NCBI GenBank assembly: GCA_036741775.1 | Contig: DAINRQ010000023.1 | Coordinates: forward strand, 1 to 64,000 | Direction: 5' to 3' | DNA from: JAJKIV01 sp036741775 | GTDB lineage: Bacteria > Gemmatimonadota > Gemmatimonadetes > Gemmatimonadales > Gemmatimonadaceae | DNA length: 64,000 nt | Shown: positions 50,362 to 59,020 of the stretch, piece after piece | How the letters are laid out: every line of letters begins with the position of its first letter | Position numbering within the stretch: position 1 is the first letter of the stretch | Made by a program: the position numbers and the translations under genes | The notes under the pieces: model-generated | Seen by the model: the letters and a program-made list of their open reading frames with translations, nothing else | The model's database searches: none | What the model was told of the DNA's origin: nothing

Positions 50362-51413
50362 TGCTGGTCGTGATGCAAACCGACGCGACGCAGGCCGACA
50401 TCGATCGCGTCTGCGGGGCGATCAAGGAGATGGGATATCAGGCGGTGCCGATGCCCGGCGGGCAGCGCACCGCGATCGGGCTCGTCGGCAACGACGGCCG
50501 CGTGGACGATTCGCGCATCTCGGCGCTCCCCGCCGTGGCGCAGGTCATTCACGTGTCGAAGCCGTACAAGCAGGTGTCCCGCGAGTGGCGTCCCGACAAC
50601 ACCGTAGTGCAGATCGCCCCCGGCGTTCGCATCGGCGGACCGGACGTCGTCGTGATCGCCGGACCGTGCTCCGTCGAGAACGAGCAGCAGATCGTGACGG
50701 CCGCCCGTGCCGTTCGCGCGGCCGGCGCGAGTGCCTTGCGTGGCGGCGCGTTCAAGCCGCGCAGCTCACCCTACGCGTTTCAGGGGCTGGGGAAACAGGG
50801 ACTCGAGCTGCTCGCACTCGCGCGGCGTGAAACGGGGCTGCCCATCGTCACGGAGGCGATGGATGAGGCGGGCGCCCACCTGGTTGCCGAGTACGCCGAC
50901 TGCATCCAGATCGGTGCCCGCAACATGCAGAACTACTCACTGCTCAAGGCGGTCGGCCGCATCAACAAGCCGGTGCTGCTCAAGCGCGGGATGGCGGCCA
51001 CCATCAACGACCTCCTGCTCAGCGCCGAGTATATCCTCGCCGAAGGCAATCCTAACGTGGTGCTCTGCGAGCGTGGCGTGCGCAGCTTCGACAGCGCGGC
51101 CCGGAACATGTTCGACCTGAACGCCATCCCGATCGTGCACAAGCTCTCGCACCTGCCGATCGTCGCCGACCCGAGCCACGGGACCGGGCTCCGTGAGAAG
51201 GTGACGCCCATGGCGCGTGCGGCCGTCGCCGCCGGGGCGGACGGCATCATCGTCGAGGTGCATCCGAACCCGGATCGCGCGCTGTCCGATGGCGCCCAGA
51301 GTTTGTTCCCCGATCAGTTCGCGAAGCTGATTAGTGAGCTACGTCTCATTGCGCACGCCATCGACCGCGCCCTGGCCCCATCACCGGGAACCGCACCGAT
51401 AGAGGTGGGTTAA
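50361..51413 (+). CDS. aroF: 3-deoxy-7-phosphoheptulonate synthase (type I-beta)
   Basis: 350 residues. An N-terminal ACT/FeADH-like regulatory module (MLVVMQTDATQADIDRVCGA, about 1-70) precedes the barrel: VVVIAGPCSVENEQQIV, LRGGAFKPRSSPYAFQG, CIQIGARNMQNYSLLK, KPVLLKRGMAATI and IVADPSHGTGLREKV. It condenses PEP and erythrose 4-phosphate, the first shikimate step. The N-terminal module is the feedback site in related enzymes. No other aro gene is in view. Confidence 0.95.
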   Translation: MLVVMQTDATQADIDRVCGAIKEMGYQAVPMPGGQRTAIGLVGNDGRVDDSRISALPAVAQVIHVSKPYKQVSREWRPDNTVVQIAPGVRIGGPDVVVIAGPCSVENEQQIVTAARAVRAAGASALRGGAFKPRSSPYAFQGLGKQGLELLALARRETGLPIVTEAMDEAGAHLVAEYADCIQIGARNMQNYSLLKAVGRINKPVLLKRGMAATINDLLLSAEYILAEGNPNVVLCERGVRSFDSAARNMFDLNAIPIVHKLSHLPIVADPSHGTGLREKVTPMARAAVAAGADGIIVEVHPNPDRALSDGAQSLFPDQFAKLISELRLIAHAIDRALAPSPGTAPIEVG

Positions 51414-51421
51414 GACTGACT

Positions 51422-51449
51422 GGGAACCGGGAACCGGGAACAGGGAACC
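51422..51449 (+). repeat. GGGAACC heptad repeat
   Basis: Four tandem heptads (GGGAACC, GGGAACC, GGGAACA, GGGAACC) begin 9 nt after the aroF stop. They are related to the CGGGAAT units at 42567. The rest of the 131-nt gap has the lolA Shine-Dalgarno (GGGGGA) and nothing else. Confidence 0.85.
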
Positions 51450-51544
51450 GCAGCGAGTGACTCGCTCACGACTACTGGCTCACGATTACCGACTCCCTGG
51501 CTCCTTTCGTGCTAATGAGCCCGCCGTACCAACCAGGGGGATCA

Positions 51545-52225
51545 ATGCTCGTGCATCACATACATGTTGTCGTCGCGGGTGCGTTCGTCGCGCTCGCGGC
51601 ACCGAAACGGCAGGGGCCGGCTGAATCGATCGTCGAGAAGGCAGCCGCGACGTACGAAAAGACCCGGACGTCGAAGGGGACATTCGAGCAGGTCATCACC
51701 AACCCGCTCACCGGCTCGACCGTCCGCGCACGCGGCGAGTTCGAGCAGCAGCGGGAGCCCGCGAAATTCGCCTTCCGGTTCACCGAGCCGAAGGGCGACA
51801 TGATCGTCGGCGACGGCAAGTGGCTGTGGGTATACCTCCCCAGCTCGCAGCCAGGGCAGGTCATCAAGATGCCGATGACCGAAGGCGGGGCCGGTAGCCT
51901 CGATCTGGCATCGCGATTCTTCGACTCGCCGAAGACGCGGTACACGATCACGGACGCAGGCGCGGCGACGGTCGCTGGGAAGGCCACGCGCGCCGTCATC
52001 CTCGAGCCCAAGGGCTCGGGCGAGCCGTTCTCGAGCGCCAAGGTCTGGATCGACACCGCGGACGGCACACTTCGGCAGTTCGAGACGACCGAGATGTCGG
52101 GGCTCAAGCGTCTCGTCACCATCACGTCCGTCTCGCCGAACGTCCGCGTGAATGCGACGTCGTTCAGCTTCACGCCGCCGAAAGGGGCGCGCATCGTCGA
52201 TCAGAAGGCGTTAGGCGGACGCTGA
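51545..52225 (+). CDS. lolA: Outer-membrane lipoprotein carrier protein LolA
   Basis: 226 residues from ATG 51545 with GGGGGATCA upstream; an earlier in-frame ATG lacks a good site. The leader MLVHHIHVVVAGAFVALAAP precedes the LolA half-barrel: TSKGTFEQVITNPLTGSTVR, KFAFRFTEPKGDMIVGDGKW, LWVYLPSSQPGQVIKMPM and LASRFFDS. It shuttles lipoproteins through the periplasm, matching the many lipoproteins here. Its last 25 nt overlap the convergent DUF2520 gene. Confidence 0.92.
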   Translation: MLVHHIHVVVAGAFVALAAPKRQGPAESIVEKAAATYEKTRTSKGTFEQVITNPLTGSTVRARGEFEQQREPAKFAFRFTEPKGDMIVGDGKWLWVYLPSSQPGQVIKMPMTEGGAGSLDLASRFFDSPKTRYTITDAGAATVAGKATRAVILEPKGSGEPFSSAKVWIDTADGTLRQFETTEMSGLKRLVTITSVSPNVRVNATSFSFTPPKGARIVDQKALGGR

Positions 52226-53106
52226 GGGCGGGTCATCGCCTCGTCGAGCGCGCTGGAGATCTCGGCGAGGCGGTCGAGCGGCGTGCCGCGCTCGCGGGCG
52301 AGCGTGAGTGCGGCACGAGACAGCGTGACGTAGGCCGCGAGCGCCGGCGTGTCACGCGCGAGCGCCTCGAGATGGCCACGCACTGACGCTACGTCACCGC
52401 GGGCGATCGGACCGGTGAGCACATCGTGGGGCCGCCCGGTCTCGAGGTTCGAGACCGCCGCACCCATGAGGCCGAGCGTGGCAGCCCGCGCTTCCACCTC
52501 CGCGACACCAGCCTCTACCAACAACCGCTCGGCCAGCGCCGCGACGACGACCGGGAAGTTTGCGGCGAACACCGCTGCCGCGTGATACCGCGGCTTTTCG
52601 CCGGGCGGGATCGTGATCGTGTGTGCGCCGATACGCGCCGCGAGCATCGACGCGCACGCGACCGCGCTTGGGTCGCCGTCGACACCGATCCACGCCCCTC
52701 GGAGCACGTCGGCGGCGCGGTCGGGATCGGCGAGCGGCACGAGCGGGTGCAGGGTGCCCACCGCGTGACCGCGGGACCGAAGCATCGACGCCTCGGCCGG
52801 ATCGGTCGCGCCGCTCGCATGGAGGACGACGGCGCCGCCCGCCAGCTCCGCCGACGCCAACTCCCGCAGCGCGTCGCCGAGCTGTGCGTCCCGAACGGTC
52901 ACGAGCACGATCGACGCCCTGCCTAACGGCGATGGCAGTGGTCCGGCCGTGACCGGGGGGGTGGCCTGCGGGTCGGCGCGGCGTCCGTGCAGGCCCACGA
53001 GGCTCACGCCGGCCGCAACGAAAGCGCGGGCGAGCGATCGTCCCGCTCGGCCCGCGCCTAACACGAATACGTTGTCCGCTCCGCCTGCCTGGGCGGGCGC
53101 CCTCAC
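52201..53106 (-). CDS. DUF2520 / Rossmann-fold NADP-binding protein
   Basis: 301 residues, GTG start overlapping the ctpA stop (GTGA). The N-terminal nucleotide motif is VFVLGAGRAGRSLARAFVAA; VLHASGATDPAEASMLRSRG and GTLHPLVPLADP follow, then the helical DUF2520 dimerisation domain (KPRYHAAAVFAANFPVVVAA). The fold matches 6-phosphogluconate/ketopantoate reductase relatives; the substrate is unknown. Last gene of the ylbF-tmk-ctpA-DUF2520 run. Confidence 0.88.
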   Translation of the reverse strand: MRAPAQAGGADNVFVLGAGRAGRSLARAFVAAGVSLVGLHGRRADPQATPPVTAGPLPSPLGRASIVLVTVRDAQLGDALRELASAELAGGAVVLHASGATDPAEASMLRSRGHAVGTLHPLVPLADPDRAADVLRGAWIGVDGDPSAVACASMLAARIGAHTITIPPGEKPRYHAAAVFAANFPVVVAALAERLLVEAGVAEVEARAATLGLMGAAVSNLETGRPHDVLTGPIARGDVASVRGHLEALARDTPALAAYVTLSRAALTLARERGTPLDRLAEISSALDEAMTRPQRPPNAF

Positions 53107-54695
53107 TCGCCGGTGCGGCGCGCCTGCTCCGCGCTCACCCGAGCGAGTAGCTCCTTCGGCGAGTCGACCCCTCGCAGCAGCTCCGCCGCTTTCTGGACCT
53201 CGGGGAAATCCTGGACGATCCGCCGCTGCTCGGCAGGGCGACCGAATACGTAGCGGGCGACGTCGTACGCGATGAAGCGCGACACGAGTGGCGCCGCCGC
53301 ATCATACACCGCGCGGTCGAGGTCGATGCCGCGCTGGCGCATCCGCTTCCACACCTCGTCGCGCATCGCGTCCGTGACCGGGAAGTCCGGTGACGAGAGC
53401 GTCTTCGTGCCACGGAGGCTCATCGCGTAGTCCGTGATCGCGTCACGGAACTGCGGAACCTTCCGGCCGAGGGCGTTCTGGAACGCGAGGTCGGCCGGCG
53501 CGATCGTCGTATCGCCGGCCTCGACGTCCGGCGTGATGCCGCCCCCGCCATACACGGTCCGCCCCGCGTCCGTCCTGAACTGCTCGCGCTCCGACTTGGG
53601 AGGCGGCGCGCTCGGCACGTCGGAATCCGCATCCTCGTCGTCGGTCATCGGCTTCGAGATCGACCGCCCAACCGGGGTGAACCAGCGCGCGGTCGTGAGC
53701 TTGAGCGCACTACCGCCCGTGATCGGGTACAGCGTCTGGGCGCTGCCTTTCCCGTACGAGGTTCGACCCACGACGACCGCGCGATCATGGTCCTGCAGCG
53801 CCCCGGCGACGATCTCGGATGCCGAGGCGGAGTACTCGTTCACGAGCACGACGATCGGGAGGTTCGGCCACCGCTGCGGAGCGCCATCAACGAACTTCCG
53901 GTTCGCCTCACGCTGGCGCCCGCGCATTGTCACGATCTCCTGGTTCGGGTCGAGGAACAGATCCGACACGCCGACGCCCTGTGTCAGCAGGCCACCCGGG
54001 TTGGCACGCAGGTCGAGAATCAGCGTCTTCATGCCCGCCTGCGAGAGGGAGTCGATGGACCGGGCGAGCTCCTTCTCGGTGGAATCGCTGAAGACGTCGA
54101 GATCCACGTAGCCCACGCCGTCCGGCAACAACATCGAGCGGCCAACGGCGCTGCGGTGGATTTCCTGCCGCACCAGCGTGACGGGGCGGCGCGTACCTGC
54201 CCGCTCGGTCACGAATGATACTGACGACCCCGGCGGTCCGCGGAGCGCCTTGCTCGCTTCCTCGGTCGTCCAGTTCCTCGCCGACTTACCCGCGACCTCG
54301 ACGACACGATCGCCGGTTTCGATGCCAGCGCGTTCAGCGGGGGACCCTGGGAGGGGCGACACGACGATGACCCATCCATCGCGCACGTCGATCTGGATGC
54401 CGACGCCGCCGTAGTTTCCGGTCGTGTTCTCGTTCAACCGCGCGAGACGGTCGGCACGCAAGAAGACGGAATGCGGGTCGTTCAGCTCGTCGAGCATGCC
54501 GTCGATCGCCTTACCGTAGAGCTCCTGGGTGCTGACCGAGTCCACGTAGTAGCGCTGGACGTGCGCCATGACCTCGGTAAACAGCCGCGGGCCCGATACG
54601 CTCGTCGCGCCGTCGAGGCCACGCGAAACGAGCCAGCCGCCAGTCACCAGCGCCGTGCTGAGGACCATCAGTACGACGAACGCACGAGACCGCAT
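53103..54695 (-). CDS. ctpA: C-terminal processing peptidase (S41, CtpA-like)
   Basis: 530 residues from ATG 54695, preceded by CCGGGGGTGGT. An N-terminal membrane anchor (VVLMVLSTALVTGGWLVSRG), a PDZ domain (about 90-175: GGVGIQIDVRDGWVIVVSPL) and the S41 core follow. The catalytic dyad is Ser291 (NEYSASASEIV) and Lys316 (GRTSYGKGSAQ), 25 residues apart as in Prc/CtpA. It is a periplasmic protease that trims C-termini. The tail contains an extra helical domain. Confidence 0.94.
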   Translation of the reverse strand: MRSRAFVVLMVLSTALVTGGWLVSRGLDGATSVSGPRLFTEVMAHVQRYYVDSVSTQELYGKAIDGMLDELNDPHSVFLRADRLARLNENTTGNYGGVGIQIDVRDGWVIVVSPLPGSPAERAGIETGDRVVEVAGKSARNWTTEEASKALRGPPGSSVSFVTERAGTRRPVTLVRQEIHRSAVGRSMLLPDGVGYVDLDVFSDSTEKELARSIDSLSQAGMKTLILDLRANPGGLLTQGVGVSDLFLDPNQEIVTMRGRQREANRKFVDGAPQRWPNLPIVVLVNEYSASASEIVAGALQDHDRAVVVGRTSYGKGSAQTLYPITGGSALKLTTARWFTPVGRSISKPMTDDEDADSDVPSAPPPKSEREQFRTDAGRTVYGGGGITPDVEAGDTTIAPADLAFQNALGRKVPQFRDAITDYAMSLRGTKTLSSPDFPVTDAMRDEVWKRMRQRGIDLDRAVYDAAAPLVSRFIAYDVARYVFGRPAEQRRIVQDFPEVQKAAELLRGVDSPKELLARVSAEQARRTGE

Positions 54696-54725
54696 ACCAC
54701 CCCCGGAGATTTGACTACTTGGCAT

Positions 54726-55406
54726 TCAGGGATGAGACCCGATTGCGGGCCGGAAAGTTTCAGGCCACGTCCGCTCGAGGAGACCCAGGACGGCCACGGC
54801 CACCTCATCCTCCGTTCCTGCGGCGTCTATCGCTACCACCGGCCCCGCTTCCGGGTGTCGCCGTTGCCAGTCCGCGTCGGCGAACGTGTCGAATGCCGAC
54901 GCCACGCGGTGGTGGAACTCGTCGGCTGCCGACTCGATCCGGTCGCGGACGCCTCGGCCGTCGGTTCGCGCCAGCGCGGCATCGACCGACAGGCGAAGCA
55001 GGATGGTAAGATCGGGTACGAGACCACCCGTTGCAAATCGGTTCGCCGCGGCTACCTCGCGCTCGGGCAGTCCGCGCCCCGCGATCTGGTAGGCGTACGT
55101 AGACAGGAAGAAGCGGTCGGCGATCACGACCTGCCCGGACTCGAGTGCCGGGACGATATCGCGTTCCACCAGCTCCGCCCGCGACGCCATGAAAAGAAGC
55201 GCCTCGGTTCGAGCGGAGAACTCGGGTCCCGGCTCCAGGAGAAGTCGTCGAATCTCGTTGCCGATGGCGGTTCCTCCCGGTTCCCGGACGCCCAGGTGGC
55301 GCACGCCACGCGTAGCGAGCGTCTCGCTCAAGCGCCGAATCTGCGTCGTCTTGCCGACGCCCTCGGCGCCCTCGAACACGATCAGCTTGCCCTTCCGTTC
55401 CGTCAT
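54726..55406 (-). CDS. tmk: Thymidylate kinase
   Basis: 226 residues. Phosphorylates dTMP to dTDP. Walker A is FEGAEGVGKTTQ; REPGGTAIGNEIRRLLLEP is the DRx/PGG substrate loop and VIADRFFLSTYAYQ the DR(Y/F) motif. The lid region (LARTDGRGVRDRIESAADEF) resembles the Arg-in-P-loop-or-lid variation of bacterial enzymes. ATG overlaps the ylbF stop (ATGA). Confidence 0.95.
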   Translation of the reverse strand: MTERKGKLIVFEGAEGVGKTTQIRRLSETLATRGVRHLGVREPGGTAIGNEIRRLLLEPGPEFSARTEALLFMASRAELVERDIVPALESGQVVIADRFFLSTYAYQIAGRGLPEREVAAANRFATGGLVPDLTILLRLSVDAALARTDGRGVRDRIESAADEFHHRVASAFDTFADADWQRRHPEAGPVVAIDAAGTEDEVAVAVLGLLERTWPETFRPAIGSHP

Positions 55407-55756
55407 CCGAGCGTAATGATGGAGCTGGTCGCGCCCTTCCGGATGCCTTCGGTGATCCAGTTGTTCACCTGCAGCATTGTCTTGTCGAAGTTTTCCTGCG
55501 CCGCGACGGCCCGCTGGTAGTTCGGGTTGACCTGGACCTTCCCGAGCAGCTCGTCGAGCTGCTGCTCCATGTCCGGCGTCGGGTTCTGACCGCGCTCGAT
55601 CATGCGCTGCGCGCGTTCGCGGAGCTCGTCCATCTGACGCAGGAGCGCGACCGCGTCGCGATCGCTGTTGAGCGCCTCGTTGGCCCGCTTGACCGCCTGG
55701 TATTCCGGGCTCTGTCCGATCAGGCGACCAAGCTCGCGGGCTTTCTCATCGAGCAT
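55403..55756 (-). CDS. YlbF/YmcA-family protein
   Basis: 117 residues from ATG 55756 (MLDEKARELGRLIGQSPEYQ). Fully helical: AVKRANEALNSDRDAVALLR, MDELRERAQRMIERGQNPTP and VNPNYQRAVAAQENFDKTML. Bacillus YlbF/YmcA act with YaaT in RNA decay and development; here it heads the tmk-ctpA run with a 4-nt overlap to tmk. Confidence 0.88.
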   Translation of the reverse strand: MLDEKARELGRLIGQSPEYQAVKRANEALNSDRDAVALLRQMDELRERAQRMIERGQNPTPDMEQQLDELLGKVQVNPNYQRAVAAQENFDKTMLQVNNWITEGIRKGATSSIITLG

Positions 55757-55793
55757 TACGAATCGGGTTGGAGTGGGGGTACGGGGAAGTATA

Positions 55794-55828
55794 CAGCTAT
55801 CAGCCAACAGCTATCAGCTATCAGCTCA
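55794..55828 (+). repeat. CAGCTAT-type heptad repeat (five units)
   Basis: Five consecutive heptads: CAGCTAT, CAGCCAA, CAGCTAT, CAGCTAT, CAGCTCA. They fill the 83-nt gap between prmC and ylbF. Confidence 0.88.
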
Positions 55829-55839
55829 ACGGCGACGGA

Positions 55840-56745
55840 TCAGGCGCGGTTTTCGGGTCCATCGGCCTGGCTCCCCGTCCTGGCCAGGACAAAGCGCTCC
55901 CGGCCCGTCAGGTCCAGGTGGACTGCAACGTCGCGGTAGGCGCCATGGGTCGCCACCGCCTCGGCAACCAGCGACGCGCGCCTCGAATCGACTTCCATGG
56001 CGAGCAGGCCTCCGGGCTCGAGTACGGTCCACGCGTCCCGGACAATCGCGCGTGTGGCAGCCAGTCCAGCGTCCGCGCTCAGGAGTGCGAGGGGTGGTTC
56101 CCAATCGCGGACCGAGGGCGGCAGCTCCTCGATCTCGCCGAACGCGATGTACGGGGGGTTCGATACGATGGCACGAACGCGCCGGTCCCGAACTGGCGCG
56201 AGCAGTGACCCGTGCACGAACTCGACCGGTGCGCGCAGGTCATCGCGCAGGAACGCCGCGTTGCGCTCCGCGACGGCGAGCGCGTCGAGCGACACATCGG
56301 TGGCGATGACCGCGTCGAAGGCGCCTTCGGTCGCGAGTGCCAAGGCGATGGCTCCCGACCCGGTGCCGACGTCCACGACGACGCCGCGTCCTCCCTCCTC
56401 GGCCTGCAGCACGAGGTCCACCAGCAGCTCGGTTTCCTGACGCGGGATGAGCGCGCGCTCGTCGATGGCGAGGGTGAGGTAGCGGAACGCCGCGCGTCCG
56501 ACGGCGTAGGCGAAGGGCGCACCGCGCACGCGGGCGGACGCGGCACGCCGAGCCTCGTCGACGGCCGTGTGGTCGATGCGTGCGTCGCGGTGCGTCGTCG
56601 GCCAGAAGCGTGGGACGTCGAGCACGGCCGCGACGATATCGCGCGCTTCATCGGCCGCCAACGGTACGCCGCCGCGCTCCAGCTGCTCGGCGAGTTCCGC
56701 GAGCAGGCTGCCTAACGTGAACGGCGCCGCCCGATCAGTCTTCAC
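55840..56745 (-). CDS. prmC: Release factor glutamine methyltransferase
   Basis: 301 residues. Methylates the Gln of the GGQ motif of RF1/RF2. The N-terminal helical domain ends in LIPRQETELLVDLVLQ; SAM motif VVDVGTGSGAIALALA; catalytic NPPYIAFGEIEEL. It overlaps prfA, its substrate gene, by 11 nt, the usual arrangement. A GCCTAACG motif sits near its start (56710). Confidence 0.95.
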   Translation of the reverse strand: MKTDRAAPFTLGSLLAELAEQLERGGVPLAADEARDIVAAVLDVPRFWPTTHRDARIDHTAVDEARRAASARVRGAPFAYAVGRAAFRYLTLAIDERALIPRQETELLVDLVLQAEEGGRGVVVDVGTGSGAIALALATEGAFDAVIATDVSLDALAVAERNAAFLRDDLRAPVEFVHGSLLAPVRDRRVRAIVSNPPYIAFGEIEELPPSVRDWEPPLALLSADAGLAATRAIVRDAWTVLEPGGLLAMEVDSRRASLVAEAVATHGAYRDVAVHLDLTGRERFVLARTGSQADGPENRA

Positions 56746-57802
56746 CGAAGTTCTCCTCGTCGGCCGCTTCCTGCAGCGCCTCGATGATCCGGCCGATGTC
56801 GCCGTCGAGTATCCGCTGGAGATCGTGCACCGTGAGATTGATCCGGTGGTCCGTGACGCGCCCCTGCGGGAAGTTGTACGTGCGGATCTTCGCGGAGCGA
56901 TCGCCGGTGCCGACCTGCGTCTTGCGCATACGGGAGCGCTCGGCTTCCTGCTCCGCGATCCTCGCGTCGAGGAGGCGCGCGCGCAGCACCTCCATGGCGC
57001 GCGCCTTGTTCTGGATCTGCGATCGCTGGTCCTGCTGCGAGACGACGATGCCCGTGGGGAGGTGGGTGATGCGGACGGCGGAGTCGGTGGTGTTCACGCC
57101 CTGCCCGCCCGGCCCTGATGCGCGGAACACGTCGATGCGGAGGTCCTTGTCATCGATGTCGACGTCCACGGCCTCGGCTTCGGGCAGCACGGCGACGGTG
57201 GCCGCGGAGGTGTGAATGCGCCCTTGTGCCTCAGTGGTGGGGACGCGCTGCACGCGATGGGTTCCGGATTCCCAGCGGAGGGCGCCGAACGCGCCGTCGC
57301 CGGATACCTTGAATACGGCTTCCTTGATTCCGCCTAACGTGCCCTCGGAGTACTGGAGGGGCTCGAACCGCCAGCCCCGCCGTTCGAGAAACCGCGTGTA
57401 CATGCGGTACAGGTCGGCGGCGAACAGCGCCGCTTCGTCGCCACCGGTGCCCGGGCGGATCTCGACGATGGCGGGACGGTCGTTGAGCGGGTCAGGTGGC
57501 ACGAGCAGCGGCTTGAGCTGGCGCTCTGCCTCGGCAATGGACTCCTCGAGGCGCTCGACCTCGGCGCGCGCTTCGGCGGCGAGCTCGGCGTCGTCAACGA
57601 GAACGAGCTCGCGCGCCTGCGCGAGCTCGTCATCGAGTTTCTCCAGTCGCTTGGCCAGCGCGGAGACGGCGGAAAGCCGTTGGTGCTCCCGCCCCAGCGA
57701 CGCCATGAGCCGCGCGTCGCGGAGCGTTTTTGGATCGAGGAGCTCGCGCTCGACCTCCGCCGCACGCGCGAGGGCGTCGGCGAGTCGATCGCGGATACTC
57801 AG
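56735..57802 (-). CDS. prfA: Peptide chain release factor 1, probable CTG start
   Basis: 355 residues. Recognises UAA/UAG stops. VEIRPGTGGDEAALFAADLY, VPTTEAQGRIHTSA (codon-recognition loop) and ASGPGGQGVNTTDSAVRITH (catalytic GGQ) are clear. Homology to RF1 begins at LSIRDRLADALARAAEVERE, whose first codon CTG overlaps the rpmE stop (CTGA). There is no ATG, GTG or TTG between that point and residue 31, which would remove conserved sequence; longer forms would run through rpmE. A non-standard CTG start is therefore likely. Confidence 0.93.
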   Translation of the reverse strand: MSIRDRLADALARAAEVERELLDPKTLRDARLMASLGREHQRLSAVSALAKRLEKLDDELAQARELVLVDDAELAAEARAEVERLEESIAEAERQLKPLLVPPDPLNDRPAIVEIRPGTGGDEAALFAADLYRMYTRFLERRGWRFEPLQYSEGTLGGIKEAVFKVSGDGAFGALRWESGTHRVQRVPTTEAQGRIHTSAATVAVLPEAEAVDVDIDDKDLRIDVFRASGPGGQGVNTTDSAVRITHLPTGIVVSQQDQRSQIQNKARAMEVLRARLLDARIAEQEAERSRMRKTQVGTGDRSAKIRTYNFPQGRVTDHRINLTVHDLQRILDGDIGRIIEALQEAADEENFGED

Positions 57803-58002
57803 GCCGGCTTCCCGTACTTCTGCCGGAAGCGCTCGACGCGCCCAGCGGTGTCGACCAGCTTCTGCTTCCCGGTGAAGAACGGGTGGCAGACGTTGCAGAT
57901 GTCGGTATGGATCTCGGCGATCGTGGAGCGCGTCTGGAACGAGTTCCCGCACGCGCACTTCACGGTGGCCGTGGCGTACTCGGGATGGATGTCGGCTTTC
58001 AT
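57799..58002 (-). CDS. rpmE: 50S ribosomal protein L31 (zinc-binding form)
   Basis: 67 residues from ATG 58002 (MKADIHPEYATATVKCACGN). Four Cys (16, 18, 36, 39) form the zinc site of the C+ type L31, which serves as a zinc reserve. HPFFTGKQKLVDTAGRVERF is typical. First gene of rpmE-prfA-prmC, with a good promoter 35 nt upstream. Confidence 0.96.
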   Translation of the reverse strand: MKADIHPEYATATVKCACGNSFQTRSTIAEIHTDICNVCHPFFTGKQKLVDTAGRVERFRQKYGKPA

Positions 58003-58036
58003 TGGGGCCTCAAGTGACTTTGAAAGACAGCTGGGA

Positions 58037-58066
58037 AATATACCCGGTCGGGCGCGCAAAAGACAA
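58037..58066 (-). promoter_or_regulatory. rpmE-prfA-prmC promoter
   Basis: On the minus strand TTGTCT (58061-58066) and TATATT (58037-58042) are separated by 18 nt, 35 nt before the rpmE ATG. The region is unusually AT-rich for this window. The rest of the 264-nt gap towards the CRP-family gene shows no clear plus-strand promoter. Confidence 0.6.
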
Positions 58067-58266
58067 GACGACAAGGACTTGGCCGCGGCATGGGGCGTAC
58101 CCTACGTTCGAAACGTGCGACAACCGGGGTGTTCAGGCGTGATGCGGCGGGACATCTATTCGTGACGACACGCCGCCACTTGCGTCCATCCAGCGAATAC
58201 CAACTCGATTACGCCGCGGCCGTTCGAGCCACAGCCGACGGGTTCTCTCTCGGAGCAACGCCACTG

Positions 58267-58941
58267 ATGGAGATCGCCAACTTCCTGCGGACGGTTCCGC
58301 TCTTCACGAAGCTCGATGACGCGGAGCTAGGCCGCTTCGCCGAGCTCACGCGTGAGAAGAGCTATCCAAAAGGCAGCGTCATTCTTTTCGAAGACGATCC
58401 GGGTGATTCGCTGTTCATCGTCCGTGATGGTCGTGTCAAAGTCGTGCTCGTCGGCGAGGACGGCCGCGAGGTGATCCTCGGCGTGCTGGGTCCCGGCGAG
58501 CACTTCGGCGAGCTGTCCCTGATCGACGAGCAGCCGCGTTCGGCCCACGTGATCGCCATGGAGGACACCAACGTGTTGGTCCTCCGCAGCGACGACTTCC
58601 GGCGTCGCGTCGAAGCGAATCCGGCCGTGGCGTGGGTGCTGATGCAGGAGCTGTCTCGGCGGCTGCGGCGGGCGGACGGGAAGATCCACGGGCTGGCCCT
58701 GCTCGACGTTCCCGGGCGCATCGCTCGGCTCCTGCTCGACTTCGCGTCGGACGACAACGGCGACAAGATCGAGAAGCCGCTGACGCACCAGACGATCGCC
58801 CACATGATCGGCGCCAGCCGCGAGACCGTGTCGCGAACGATGCGGGACTTCCAGAATCAGGGCTGGATCAACGTGGAGCGCCGACGCATTGCGCTCGCCG
58901 ACCGGGCAGCGCTCAAGCGGTGTGCGCAGGCGCGTGTCTAA
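58267..58941 (+). CDS. CRP/FNR-family transcriptional regulator
   Basis: 224 residues from ATG 58267 (MEIANFLRTVPLFTKLDDAE). The cyclic-nucleotide-binding barrel (about 10-130) has GDSLFIVRDGRVKVVLVGED and FGELSLIDEQPRSAHVIA; an FGE-LSLID-PRSA pattern fits a cNMP-binding pocket. There are no FNR-type Cys clusters. The winged HTH (about 160-220) reads LTHQTIAHMIGASRETVSRT. It may bind the TGTGA-N6-TCACA site at 5760, but this is inference. Confidence 0.92.
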   Translation: MEIANFLRTVPLFTKLDDAELGRFAELTREKSYPKGSVILFEDDPGDSLFIVRDGRVKVVLVGEDGREVILGVLGPGEHFGELSLIDEQPRSAHVIAMEDTNVLVLRSDDFRRRVEANPAVAWVLMQELSRRLRRADGKIHGLALLDVPGRIARLLLDFASDDNGDKIEKPLTHQTIAHMIGASRETVSRTMRDFQNQGWINVERRRIALADRAALKRCAQARV

Positions 58942-58945
58942 AAGG

Positions 58946-58995
58946 CAGCTATCAGCCATCAGCCATCAGCTGCTGATGGTTGATGGCTGATGGCT
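58946..58995. repeat. CAGCCAT heptads with inverted copy
   Basis: CAGCTAT, CAGCCAT, CAGCCAT is followed by complementary ATGGCTG-type heptads. A 15-bp stem pairs 58954-58968 with 58981-58995. It lies between the CRP-family and beta-lactamase-fold genes and may act as a terminator. Confidence 0.85.
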
Positions 58996-59020
58996 CGCGG
59001 TCGCAACGCTATCGCCGGGA

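Noticed and set aside
57200..57260. Altered codon-recognition loop in RF1 (VPTTEAQG)
   Set aside because: Pro-x-Thr is kept, so stop recognition should be normal.
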